Assembly: GCA_964448395.1 (NCBI GenBank)
Contig: CAYUWM010000026.1
Coordinates: 1-22,743, forward strand
DNA length: 22,743 nucleotides
DNA from: CAYUWM01 sp964448395
Lineage (GTDB): Bacteria > Chloroflexota > Dehalococcoidia > E44-bin15
Reading direction: 5' to 3'
A model generated the notes under the pieces. It did no database searches and was not told where the DNA came from. It was given only the letters and a program-made list of their open reading frames with translations. The position numbers and the translations under genes are program-made. Positions 16,001 through 22,379 of the stretch are shown piece by piece (positions within the stretch are counted from its first letter, which is position 1; the number at the start of each line of letters is the position of its first letter).

Positions 16001-16032
16001 TGCTGCTGGACCGCAACAGGAGTGTGGAATAA
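13006..16032 (+). CDS. Fused NuoH - NuoI with an inserted GltD-like NAD(P)/FAD oxidoreductase
   Basis: A single 1008-residue open frame. Residues about 1-375 are NuoH, the quinone-channel membrane subunit (ERRGSGRFQIRQGPN, AEINRSPFDL, eight or so helices). Residues about 376-415 match the NuoI N-terminal helix (KGMAVTLKHL, then ITVQYPEE; Met383). From Cys425 to about 870 comes a full GltD-like module: an Fer4_20 cysteine domain (CIQACP, CGRVCTHPCEKAC), FAD site VAVIGAGPGG at 517-526, NAD(P) site GGGNVA at 653-658 followed by VYRRSRQEMP, and a closing FACGDAVSGPATVV. Residues 891-947 return to ferredoxin: C891, C894, C897, C900, C903, C907-P and a NuoI-type C936, C939, C942, C946-P, then the NuoI tail YRREELMLDREMML. 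The start is GTG 13006 overlapping the nuoD stop. The gene occupies the usual nuoH-nuoI place. The obvious reading is electron exchange between NAD(P)H and cluster N2 without NuoEFG; this is inference. Confidence 0.9.
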   Translation: MEVLHQFQDWLGKYLPEWAAYIIPALVAFLILATFILIVVMAFIYIERRGSGRFQIRQGPNRCGPQGILQPVADAVKVLLKEDIIPALADRWVHWLAPVMVFVPAIMIFAIIPWGSVGGVQGIFADLNIGILYVIAISSLSVVGVFMAGWGSSNKYSTLGAMRAVAQMISYEIPLVLSIIGVLMITGSLSMVSIVEAQTVPFFLLQPLGFIIFFLAASAEINRSPFDLLEAESEIVAGFHTEYSGMKFALFYLGEYTHAFALSAIVTTLFLGGGNWPGLPEPLWFLIKVVVVFVVIVWIRSTLPRLRVDQLMGFAWKFLFPLALANVFITAIEIVALPDFPWWLMFINIPVAAILIVLWSGMFRVPGEGLSFNHYGKGIAKGMAVTLKHLAHHPITVQYPEERLVVSKRARGQRFVRDERKHAPCIQACPASVDVQGYVAYASQGKYKEAVELIRETNPFPITCGRVCTHPCEKACNRGCFDKPIAIRDIKRFVTDYELTHGGANVTPYPRTKEEKVAVIGAGPGGLTAARDLARMGYEATVFEALPVPGGMLWVGIPEYRLPKDVLQKEVDNIAARGVEIRLNSPVGKDGLTLESLQQQGYKAILLAVGAHASMKLDIPGEDLDGVYHGVFFLRDVGLGKKVEVGNKVAIVGGGNVAIDAARTALRLGSKEVFIVYRRSRQEMPADEEEIEDAIAENINIHYLAAPVKVVDQGGKVVGLECIKMELGEPDASGRRRPVPVEGSEFVLDVDMIIPAIGQRLDVDFLQGDKDVQLTKRNTFDVDEVSNVTSISGIFACGDAVSGPATVVQAIGDGAKAARAIDRYLRGEKLETPKDVMPMEQVAFEDLDISDYQPAERVKQSHLPVKDRVTNFKECSLGLTEEQCVAEAKRCFNCGFCALCRQCENACPYGVIKIQSPELPDGTTGVERFDIDLGECIFCGLCIEACPAHRLYLSQRYEASTYRREELMLDREMMLPTDGSEPSAYSRPEIEPELPKQALLLDRNRSVE

Positions 16033-16526
16033 TGGGCATGGATATCGCCTTCTGGATACTGGCGGTGATCTGCGTCGGCGCGGCGCTGGCGGTGGTCTTC
16101 ATGCGCGATATCTTCCGCGTCGCCCTGTTCATGATACTCTGCTTCTTCGCGGTTGCCGGTATCTACGTGACCCTCAGCGCCGACTTCCTGGCGGCGGCGC
16201 AGGTGCTGATATATGTGGGGGCCGTCGGGGTCCTGCTGATGTTCGCCATCATGCTCACCAAGGACAGCAAGAGGGGCAGCCTTACCGGGAAGCTGCGCCC
16301 GCTGGCCATGCTGGTGGCGATACTGTTCATGGTGACGATGATACTGGTGGTGGTTAGCACCGACTGGAACGTGGCCGCCGAGGTTTCCAAAGAGCCGACG
16401 ACGGCTAGAATAGCGCAGAGCATATTCAGCAAGGACGGGTTCGTCCTTGCCTTCGAGATCGCGGCCGCCCTGCTGGTGGCGGCGGCGATCGGAGCCATAG
16501 TGCTGGTGAGGGAAAAGGATAAATAG
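16032..16526 (+). CDS. nuoJ: NADH-quinone oxidoreductase subunit J
   Basis: A 164-residue membrane subunit with about five helices. FMRDIFRVALFMILCFFAVAGIY and LIYVGAVGVLLMFAIML match the ND6/NuoJ family. ATG 16032 shares its A with the TAA of the preceding fused gene, indicating coupling. NuoJ links the quinone module to the proton-pumping subunits. Confidence 0.92.
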   Translation: MGMDIAFWILAVICVGAALAVVFMRDIFRVALFMILCFFAVAGIYVTLSADFLAAAQVLIYVGAVGVLLMFAIMLTKDSKRGSLTGKLRPLAMLVAILFMVTMILVVVSTDWNVAAEVSKEPTTARIAQSIFSKDGFVLAFEIAAALLVAAAIGAIVLVREKDK

Positions 16527-16529
16527 GCG

Positions 16530-16835
16530 ATGGGTGTTGGATTAGAGCACTTCCTGATACTGTCAGCGGTCCTGTTCGCCATCGGGCTCTACGGCGCGCT
16601 GGCGAAGAAGAACGCGGTGGTCATCCTGATGTGCATCGAGATCATGCTTAACGCGGTGAATATCGCCATGGTGGCCTTCGCCCACTACGTCGACGCCATC
16701 GCCGGGCAAGTGTTTGTGATTTTCATCATGGTGGTCGCCGCCGCCGAGGTTTCGGTCGGCCTGGCGCTGATAATAGCTATCTTTAGAAGAAAGAAGACGC
16801 TGGACGCAGAGAAGTTCGATCTGATGAAGTGGTAA
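16530..16835 (+). CDS. nuoK: NADH-quinone oxidoreductase subunit K
   Basis: A 101-residue MrpC-like subunit with three helices. Both functionally important membrane glutamates of E. coli NuoK have counterparts: in MCIEIMLNAVN and in VVAAAEVSVGLAL. Gap to nuoJ is 3 nt. It forms part of the E-channel of the proton-pumping arm. Confidence 0.95.
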   Translation: MGVGLEHFLILSAVLFAIGLYGALAKKNAVVILMCIEIMLNAVNIAMVAFAHYVDAIAGQVFVIFIMVVAAAEVSVGLALIIAIFRRKKTLDAEKFDLMKW

Positions 16836-16839
16836 TGAA

Positions 16840-18783
16840 ATGCCGAATGCAGCAGTTATAGCCATATTCCTATTGCCGTTATGCTCCTTCCTCTTCATCT
16901 CGCTGGTGATAAGGCCGTTCTTCAAGGACCGGCCGATGCTCGCCGCCTATACCACCATCGGCGCCATCGCCGGCTCCCTGATCCTGTCCATCTGGGCAGT
17001 GCTATCGGTAAACGGAACGGCGAACCACGAGCTGACGAATGTCAGCTACCAGTGGCTGTCCATCGGCGACACCACCATCTACATCGGGGTTATGATGGAC
17101 TCGCTGGCGTCGATAATGGTAGTCACCGTGAGCACCATCAGCCTGCTGGTGCAGATTTACTCCATCGGCTACATGAAGGGGGACGGCGGGCTCATCCGCT
17201 ACTTCGCCTTCATGTCGCTGTTCACCGGCTCGATGCTGGGGCTGGTGATGGCCAACAACCTGCTGTTCATGTTCCTCTTCTGGGAGGGCGTGGGGCTGTG
17301 CTCCTACCTGCTCATCGGGTTCTGGTTCCACAAGCCCTCAGCGGCCCGGGCGGCGATGAAGGCCTTCCTGGTGACCCGCCTCGGCGACTTCGGCTTCCTG
17401 GTGGCGGTGATACTGCTGTACACCAAGACCGGAACCTTCAATATCACTGAGTTGCACCACCTGGCCCTGACCGGGGTGCTGGGCGGATCGACATTAACCT
17501 GGGCCGCCATCGGCGTGTTCTCCGGGGCCATCGGCAAGTCGGGCCAGTTCCCGCTGCATACATGGCTCCCCGACGCCATGGAGGGCCCCACGCCGGTCAG
17601 CGCCCTGATCCATGCCGCGACCATGGTCACCGCTGGCGTGTTCCTGGTAGCGCGCATGTTCCCGGTATTCGCCTCCTCTGAGACGGCGATCACTGTAGTG
17701 GCCGCTATCGGCGGGTTCACCGCCATCTTCGCCGCCTCCATGGGACTGGTGGCCACCGATATCAAGAGGGTGCTGGCGTACTCCACCGTCAGCCAGCTGG
17801 GCTACATGATGCTGGGGCTGGGGGCGGTGGGCATGGGCTATGCCACCGGCCACCTTACCGAGCACCACGCCCTGGGGCTGGGGGTGGCAGTGGGGGTGTT
17901 CCACCTGTTCACCCACGCCTTCTTCAAGGCCCTCCTGTTCCTCGGCTCGGGGAGCGTCAGCCACGCCACCGGCACGTTCGACATGAGGAAGATGGGCGGG
18001 CTGCGCAAGGTGCAGCCGTGGACCTATGCCACTTTCATCATCGGCTCGCTGAGCCTTACCGGCATCTGGCCGCTGGCCGGTTTCTACAGCAAGGAGGGCA
18101 TCCTCCACGAGGCGTTCCAGTACGCGCCGGTGCTGTTCGTGCTGGCGATGATTACGGTGTTCATGACCGCCTTCTACATGTTCCGCGCCGTGTTCCTCAC
18201 CTTCCACGGCGAGTACCGCGGCGGGGACGAGAGCGGCCACAGCCACGGCCTGCACGAGTCGCCCAAGGTGATAGTCATCCCCCTGGTGGTGCTGGCCATA
18301 TTCGCAGTGGTTGCGGGGTGGCTGCCGGTGGGCAATTTCCTCGGGTCGCAGCACGACTACAGCTTCTTCAGCCACCTGTTCAGCGGGCTGTTCGTCCACC
18401 CCAGCTGGATGGCGTGGATATCCATCATCTTAGGGGTATCTGGTATAGGGCTGGCCTACGCCATATACGGCAAGAAGGTGCTATCGGCCAAGGCCATCGG
18501 GCGGAAGATGGGACCGATCTACAGGCTGCTTATCCACAAGTATTTCTTCGATGAAATGTATGAGAAATATTTCTTGATGCGATTCTTAATCAACGGCGTT
18601 TTCGCCGCCACCCAGTGGGTCGATACGCATATCGTGGACGGCGCGGTCAACGGCGTCGCCACGGTGTCGATGGCGGGCGGCAAACTTATGCGGAGGCTGG
18701 AAACGGGACAGCTGCAGGTTTATGGGCTGGCCATATTCATCGGGGTGCTGGTCATCATCGCCTGCCTGTTCATCTTCAGTTAG
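16840..18783 (+). CDS. nuoL: NADH-quinone oxidoreductase subunit L
   Basis: A 647-residue antiporter-like subunit with many helices and the long C-terminal lateral-helix region. Typical motifs are FLFWEGVGLCSYLLIGFW (conserved Glu), AIGKSGQFPLHTWLPDAMEG (conserved Lys), ALIHAATMVTAGVFL and KRVLAYSTVSQLGYM. A histidine-rich polar loop (GHSHGLHESPK) is near residue 465. ATG 16840 lies 4 nt after nuoK. It is the distal proton- (or sodium-) translocating subunit. Confidence 0.95.
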   Translation: MPNAAVIAIFLLPLCSFLFISLVIRPFFKDRPMLAAYTTIGAIAGSLILSIWAVLSVNGTANHELTNVSYQWLSIGDTTIYIGVMMDSLASIMVVTVSTISLLVQIYSIGYMKGDGGLIRYFAFMSLFTGSMLGLVMANNLLFMFLFWEGVGLCSYLLIGFWFHKPSAARAAMKAFLVTRLGDFGFLVAVILLYTKTGTFNITELHHLALTGVLGGSTLTWAAIGVFSGAIGKSGQFPLHTWLPDAMEGPTPVSALIHAATMVTAGVFLVARMFPVFASSETAITVVAAIGGFTAIFAASMGLVATDIKRVLAYSTVSQLGYMMLGLGAVGMGYATGHLTEHHALGLGVAVGVFHLFTHAFFKALLFLGSGSVSHATGTFDMRKMGGLRKVQPWTYATFIIGSLSLTGIWPLAGFYSKEGILHEAFQYAPVLFVLAMITVFMTAFYMFRAVFLTFHGEYRGGDESGHSHGLHESPKVIVIPLVVLAIFAVVAGWLPVGNFLGSQHDYSFFSHLFSGLFVHPSWMAWISIILGVSGIGLAYAIYGKKVLSAKAIGRKMGPIYRLLIHKYFFDEMYEKYFLMRFLINGVFAATQWVDTHIVDGAVNGVATVSMAGGKLMRRLETGQLQVYGLAIFIGVLVIIACLFIFS

Positions 18784-18799
18784 AAAGTAGGAGGAAGGA

Positions 18800-20275
18800 T
18801 TGGATTTCCCGTATCTATCGGCGATCGTTTTCCTCCCCGTTATCGGGGCGATAGTCATTGCCCTGCTGGGGGCTAACCCCCGGCAGATCAAGCTGACCGC
18901 CGCCGCTTTCGCTGCGGTATCATTCATACTGTCGCTGGCCCTGTTCGTGATGTACGACCATTCGGCATCCGGGGTCCAGTTCGTGGAGCAGGCCTCGTGG
19001 ATACCGGGGCTCGATGTCCAGTACTACATGGGCGTCGACGGGCTGAGCCTGCCCCTGGTGCTGCTCACCAGCTTCATCGGTCTGGTCGCCGTGTACGTCT
19101 CGTGGAACATCAACCTCAGGGTCAAGGAGTATTTCGTATGGCTGCTCGCCCTGGAGACCGGCATCCTGGGGGTGTTCTGCTCCCTGGACCTGATCCTGTT
19201 CTTCATCTTCTGGGAGGTGGAGCTGATACCGATGTACATGCTCATCTCCATCTGGGGCACGGGGAGGAAGGAATACTCGGCCATCAAGTTCGTGCTGTAC
19301 ACCCTGTTCGGCAGCGCCTTCATGCTGGCCGGCATCCTGCTGCTCTATTTCCAGGCGGGCTCCTTCGATATGATAGCGCTGGCCAACATGGGGCTGGGCG
19401 GCGTGCTCAGCGCCGGGATGGCGGTGGCCATCTTCTTCCTCATAATCATAGGCTACATGATCAAGCTGCCGGTGTTCCCGTTCCACACCTGGCTGCCCGA
19501 TGCCCATACCGATGCCCCCACCGCGGTGAGCGTAGTCCTCGCCGGGGTGCTGCTCAAGATGGGCGGATACGGCATGATACGGGTAGCGGTGAGCATATTC
19601 CCCGAGACCGCGCATAGCTACGCGCCGCTGTTCGTGGTGCTGGCGGTCATCGGCGTGATATACGGCGCGGCGATGACGCTGCGCCAGACCGACCTCAAGA
19701 AGCTGATCGCCTACAGCAGCGTGAGCCATATGGGCTTCGTGCTGCTGGGCATATTCGCCCTGACCCAGGTGAGCATGACCGGCGCCGTGCTACAGATGGT
19801 GAGCCACGGCGTCATCACCGGACTGCTGTTCGCCATGGTGGGCCTGGTATATAGCAAGACGCACGAAAGAAGCATACCCAAGCTCGGTGGGCTGGCGCGG
19901 CAGATGCCAGTGATAACCGTCGTGTTCAGCGTTGCCGGCTTCGCCGCCCTGGGCCTGCCCGGCACCAGCGGCTTCGCTGCCGAGGCCATAACCTTCCTCG
20001 GCAGCTTTGGCAGCACCATGGTCGCCGGCATCCACATCTACACCATTTTGGCGATAACCGGCGTGGTGCTGGGTGCGGGCTACATCCTGTGGATGCTGCG
20101 CCGCGTGTTCTACGGCCCGCCCAAGGATGAGTACAACGGCGTGCCCGACGCCGACCGGCTGGAGAAGACCTACATCTTCGCCTTCGTGGTGGTAATAATG
20201 CTCATCGGGCTGTACCCCCGCATATTCACCGATATCATCAAACTGGGCATCCAGCCGATCTTGGAGGCGTTTTAA
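18800..20275 (+). CDS. nuoM: NADH-quinone oxidoreductase subunit M
   Basis: A 491-residue antiporter-like subunit. Motifs include FFIFWEVELIPMYMLI (conserved Glu), IKLPVFPFHTWLPDAHTDAP (conserved Lys), VLLKMGGYGMIR and LKKLIAYSSVSHMGFV. The start is TTG 18800, chosen because TAGGAGGAAGG ends just before it and it is the only start giving the usual N-terminus (DFPYLSAIVFLPVIGA). The stop overlaps the start of the Nudix gene by 1 nt. Confidence 0.95.
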   Translation: MDFPYLSAIVFLPVIGAIVIALLGANPRQIKLTAAAFAAVSFILSLALFVMYDHSASGVQFVEQASWIPGLDVQYYMGVDGLSLPLVLLTSFIGLVAVYVSWNINLRVKEYFVWLLALETGILGVFCSLDLILFFIFWEVELIPMYMLISIWGTGRKEYSAIKFVLYTLFGSAFMLAGILLLYFQAGSFDMIALANMGLGGVLSAGMAVAIFFLIIIGYMIKLPVFPFHTWLPDAHTDAPTAVSVVLAGVLLKMGGYGMIRVAVSIFPETAHSYAPLFVVLAVIGVIYGAAMTLRQTDLKKLIAYSSVSHMGFVLLGIFALTQVSMTGAVLQMVSHGVITGLLFAMVGLVYSKTHERSIPKLGGLARQMPVITVVFSVAGFAALGLPGTSGFAAEAITFLGSFGSTMVAGIHIYTILAITGVVLGAGYILWMLRRVFYGPPKDEYNGVPDADRLEKTYIFAFVVVIMLIGLYPRIFTDIIKLGIQPILEAF

Positions 20276-20697
20276 TGGGTGACATAACGGTGGCGGTCGG
20301 CGCCGTGATCGGCGACGAGGAAGGGCGTGTCCTGCTGGTGAAGCACGTGCCCGAGAGGGGCGGCTACTGGCAGGGGAAGTGGATCTGCCCCGGCGGCAGG
20401 CTGGAGTTCGGGGAGAGCATCGGCGACGGGATAGCCAGGGAGGTCAAGGAGGAGACCGACCTCGATATCCGGCTCGATGCGCTGCTGCCCCCGTTCGAGA
20501 GGATCGTGAGACAGGACAGCGAGACGAAACTGCATGTTATATATATCGACTCGATGGCGAGCCTGACCGGCGGCCAGTTCCGTCCCGGCAGCGACGTGGG
20601 CGAAGGCATGTGGGTCTCTCCGGAGCAGCTCCCCGGGATGTGGGACCAGCTCCACGAGGACACCCGTAAACTGTTGAATCTAGCGAAGGTGGTTTAA
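20275..20697 (+). CDS. Nudix hydrolase within the nuo operon
   Basis: A 140-residue cytoplasmic protein. The Nudix box runs from GGRLEFGE through SIGDGIA to REVKEETDL; it has the metal-binding REVKEE glutamates but Asp where the consensus has Gly (EExG). Nudix enzymes hydrolyse nucleoside diphosphates linked to another group. The substrate cannot be read from the sequence. The zinc knuckle and SQPWPFP signature of NADH pyrophosphatase (NudC) are absent. ATG 20275 overlaps the nuoM TAA by one base and nuoN starts 7 nt after its stop, so it is fully embedded in the operon. A link to nicotinamide-nucleotide or ADP-ribose turnover near complex I is attractive but only inferred. Confidence 0.9.
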   Translation: MGDITVAVGAVIGDEEGRVLLVKHVPERGGYWQGKWICPGGRLEFGESIGDGIAREVKEETDLDIRLDALLPPFERIVRQDSETKLHVIYIDSMASLTGGQFRPGSDVGEGMWVSPEQLPGMWDQLHEDTRKLLNLAKVV

Positions 20698-20704
20698 GGA
20701 GCGA

Positions 20705-22129
20705 ATGTCGAATCTTTACCTGCTGTCACCTGAGATAAGCCTCCTCGCCGTAGCCCTGATGGTGATATTCTTTGACCTGTTCCTCGGGCGCAGGCGGGTG
20801 CTGGGCTGGATCAGCGCCGTGGGGCTGCTGCTGCCGTTCGTCTTCACCATCACGCTGTGGGGCACCAACGATACCGCCTTCGGCGGGGCGCTGGTGGTGG
20901 ACCAGTTCTCCCTGTTCTTCAAGCTGTTCTTCCTGGTGGTGACAGCGCTGGTTATCTTCTCGTCGATCAACTACTCACGCAAGTTCGCCCCCTTCCGCGG
21001 CGAGTTCTACGCCCTGCTGCTGCTGGCCACCACCGGCATGATGCTGCTGGCGTCCACCCGCGAGTTGATATCCATCTTCGTTGCCCTGGAGCTGACCGGT
21101 ATCCCGCTGTACGTGCTGGCCGGCTTCCTCCGGGACGATAAGTCCAGCGAGGCGGGTCTCAAGTACCTGCTGCTGGGGGCGGTGGCCAGCGCGGTGCTGC
21201 TCTACGGCATGGCGATGGTCTTCGGCCTCACCGGCACCACCTATCTCAGCTCGATCGCGGCGGCGGTATCCGCTGGAGGGCTGGCGGGCAACGCCGGCCT
21301 GCTGATGGGCATCGTGCTGCTGGTGGCCGGGTTCGGCTTCAAGCTGGCGACGGTGCCGTTCCAGATGTGGGTCCCCGACGTGTACGAGGGCGCGCCCACG
21401 CCGATCACCGCATACCTGTCGGTAGCCAGCAAGGCGGCCGGTTTCGCCGTGGTGATGCGCATATTCTACGAGGCGCTGGGACCCGCCAGCGTGGACTGGA
21501 GCATGATATTTGCCGTGCTCGCCGCCATCACCATGACGATAGGCAACTTGGTCGCCCTGACCCAGACCAATATCAAGCGCCTGCTGGGGTACTCCAGCAT
21601 CGCCCATGCCGGCTACCTGATGATCGGCCTCGCCGCCGCCACCAGCACCGGCAGCAGCGCGGTCATGTTCTACCTGGGGTGCTACGCCGTGATGAACCTG
21701 GGGGCGTTCATCGCCATCATCGCCATCTCCAACCGCATCGGCAGCGACGAGATCTCCGACTACTCCGGTATGGCCAAGCGCTCGCCTTTGCTCACCGCGG
21801 CGCTGGCGCTGTGCCTCATCTCGCTCACCGGCATCCCACCCACCGCCGGCTTCATGGCCAAGCTGTACATCTTCAACGCCGGCGTCGACGCCAACCTCAT
21901 CTGGCTGGTCATCGTCGGCGTGCTCAACGCCGTCATCGCCGCGTACTACTATCTGCGCATAGTGAAACTGATGTACCTCGGCGAGCCGGTATCCGAGGAG
22001 CGGGTGACCTCCACCCGCAGCCTCAGCGTGGCCCTGGCTATCGCCTGCCTCGGCGTGCTGGTGCTCGGCATCTACCCCTGGGTGGTGCTGCGGGTCGCCG
22101 AGAGCGCCGCCAGCCTGTTCCTGCCGTAA
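20705..22129 (+). CDS. nuoN: NADH-quinone oxidoreductase subunit N
   Basis: A 474-residue antiporter-like subunit. Motifs are FVALELTGIPLYVLAGF (conserved Glu), GFGFKLATVPFQMWVPDVYE (conserved Lys), EGAPTPITAYLSVASKAAGF and IKRLLGYSSIAHAGYLM. AAGGAG lies a few bases before ATG 20705. It is the last gene of the operon; a probable terminator follows 33 nt after the stop. Confidence 0.95.
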   Translation: MSNLYLLSPEISLLAVALMVIFFDLFLGRRRVLGWISAVGLLLPFVFTITLWGTNDTAFGGALVVDQFSLFFKLFFLVVTALVIFSSINYSRKFAPFRGEFYALLLLATTGMMLLASTRELISIFVALELTGIPLYVLAGFLRDDKSSEAGLKYLLLGAVASAVLLYGMAMVFGLTGTTYLSSIAAAVSAGGLAGNAGLLMGIVLLVAGFGFKLATVPFQMWVPDVYEGAPTPITAYLSVASKAAGFAVVMRIFYEALGPASVDWSMIFAVLAAITMTIGNLVALTQTNIKRLLGYSSIAHAGYLMIGLAAATSTGSSAVMFYLGCYAVMNLGAFIAIIAISNRIGSDEISDYSGMAKRSPLLTAALALCLISLTGIPPTAGFMAKLYIFNAGVDANLIWLVIVGVLNAVIAAYYYLRIVKLMYLGEPVSEERVTSTRSLSVALAIACLGVLVLGIYPWVVLRVAESAASLFLP

Positions 22130-22162
22130 CAGCGACGACACCTGTCCAGCTTCCCGACCTGC

Positions 22163-22192
22163 TGCTTGTTCAAGCTATTTCAAGCAATTTTT
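22163..22192 (+). terminator. Probable nuo operon terminator
   Basis: TGCTTG (22163-22168), 12-nt loop, CAAGCA (22181-22186), then ATTTTT. The stem is only 6 bp but the T run and its place right after nuoN fit an intrinsic terminator. Confidence 0.45.
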
Positions 22193-22212
22193 CGTTATGT
22201 TATATTAAACTA

Positions 22213-22241
22213 TTGACAAATTGATAATACTATGTTATAGT
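22213..22241 (+). promoter_or_regulatory. Near-consensus promoter with no gene downstream
   Basis: TTGACA (22213-22218), 17-nt spacer, TATAGT (22236-22241): 6/6 and 5/6 with ideal spacing. It lies in the most AT-rich stretch of the window (about 22186-22260). It points at the 3' end of the convergent molybdoenzyme gene, so any transcript would be noncoding or antisense. Chance matches are more likely in AT-rich DNA. Confidence 0.45.
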
Positions 22242-22258
22242 ATATTATACAATTTTAT

Positions 22259-22356
22259 ACGTCGGTGAGCGATGGAATATCAAGGAAGGCGGCAGAGCCA
22301 TCCCTTTGCCCTCAATTAGCCTGAGCACGATTGCACCCGCAGTCGTGGGCCGATGT
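22259..22356 (+). ncRNA. Candidate structured small RNA or antisense leader
   Basis: Starting about 12 nt after the predicted start of the promoter at 22213-22241, ACGTCGG (22259-22265) can pair with CCGATGT (22350-22356), enclosing GATGG with CCATC (22271-22275 and 22298-22302), CTCA with TGAG (22311-22325) and a 9-bp hairpin CACGATTGC, ACCC, GCAGTCGTG (22326-22347). A further stem TAGGTG, AAGTAA, CACCTA (22365-22382) follows and overlaps the stop codon of the minus-strand gene. No T run follows. I recognise no known RNA family. It could equally be a 3' structure of the minus-strand mRNA. Confidence 0.25.
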
Positions 22357-22379
22357 TATCGCTATAGGTGAAGTAACAC

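Noticed and set aside
22272..22319. 15-codon ORF (MEYQGRRQ...) after the promoter at 22213-22241
   Set aside because: Only a weak GGTGAG lies 2 nt before the ATG; too little to call a peptide.
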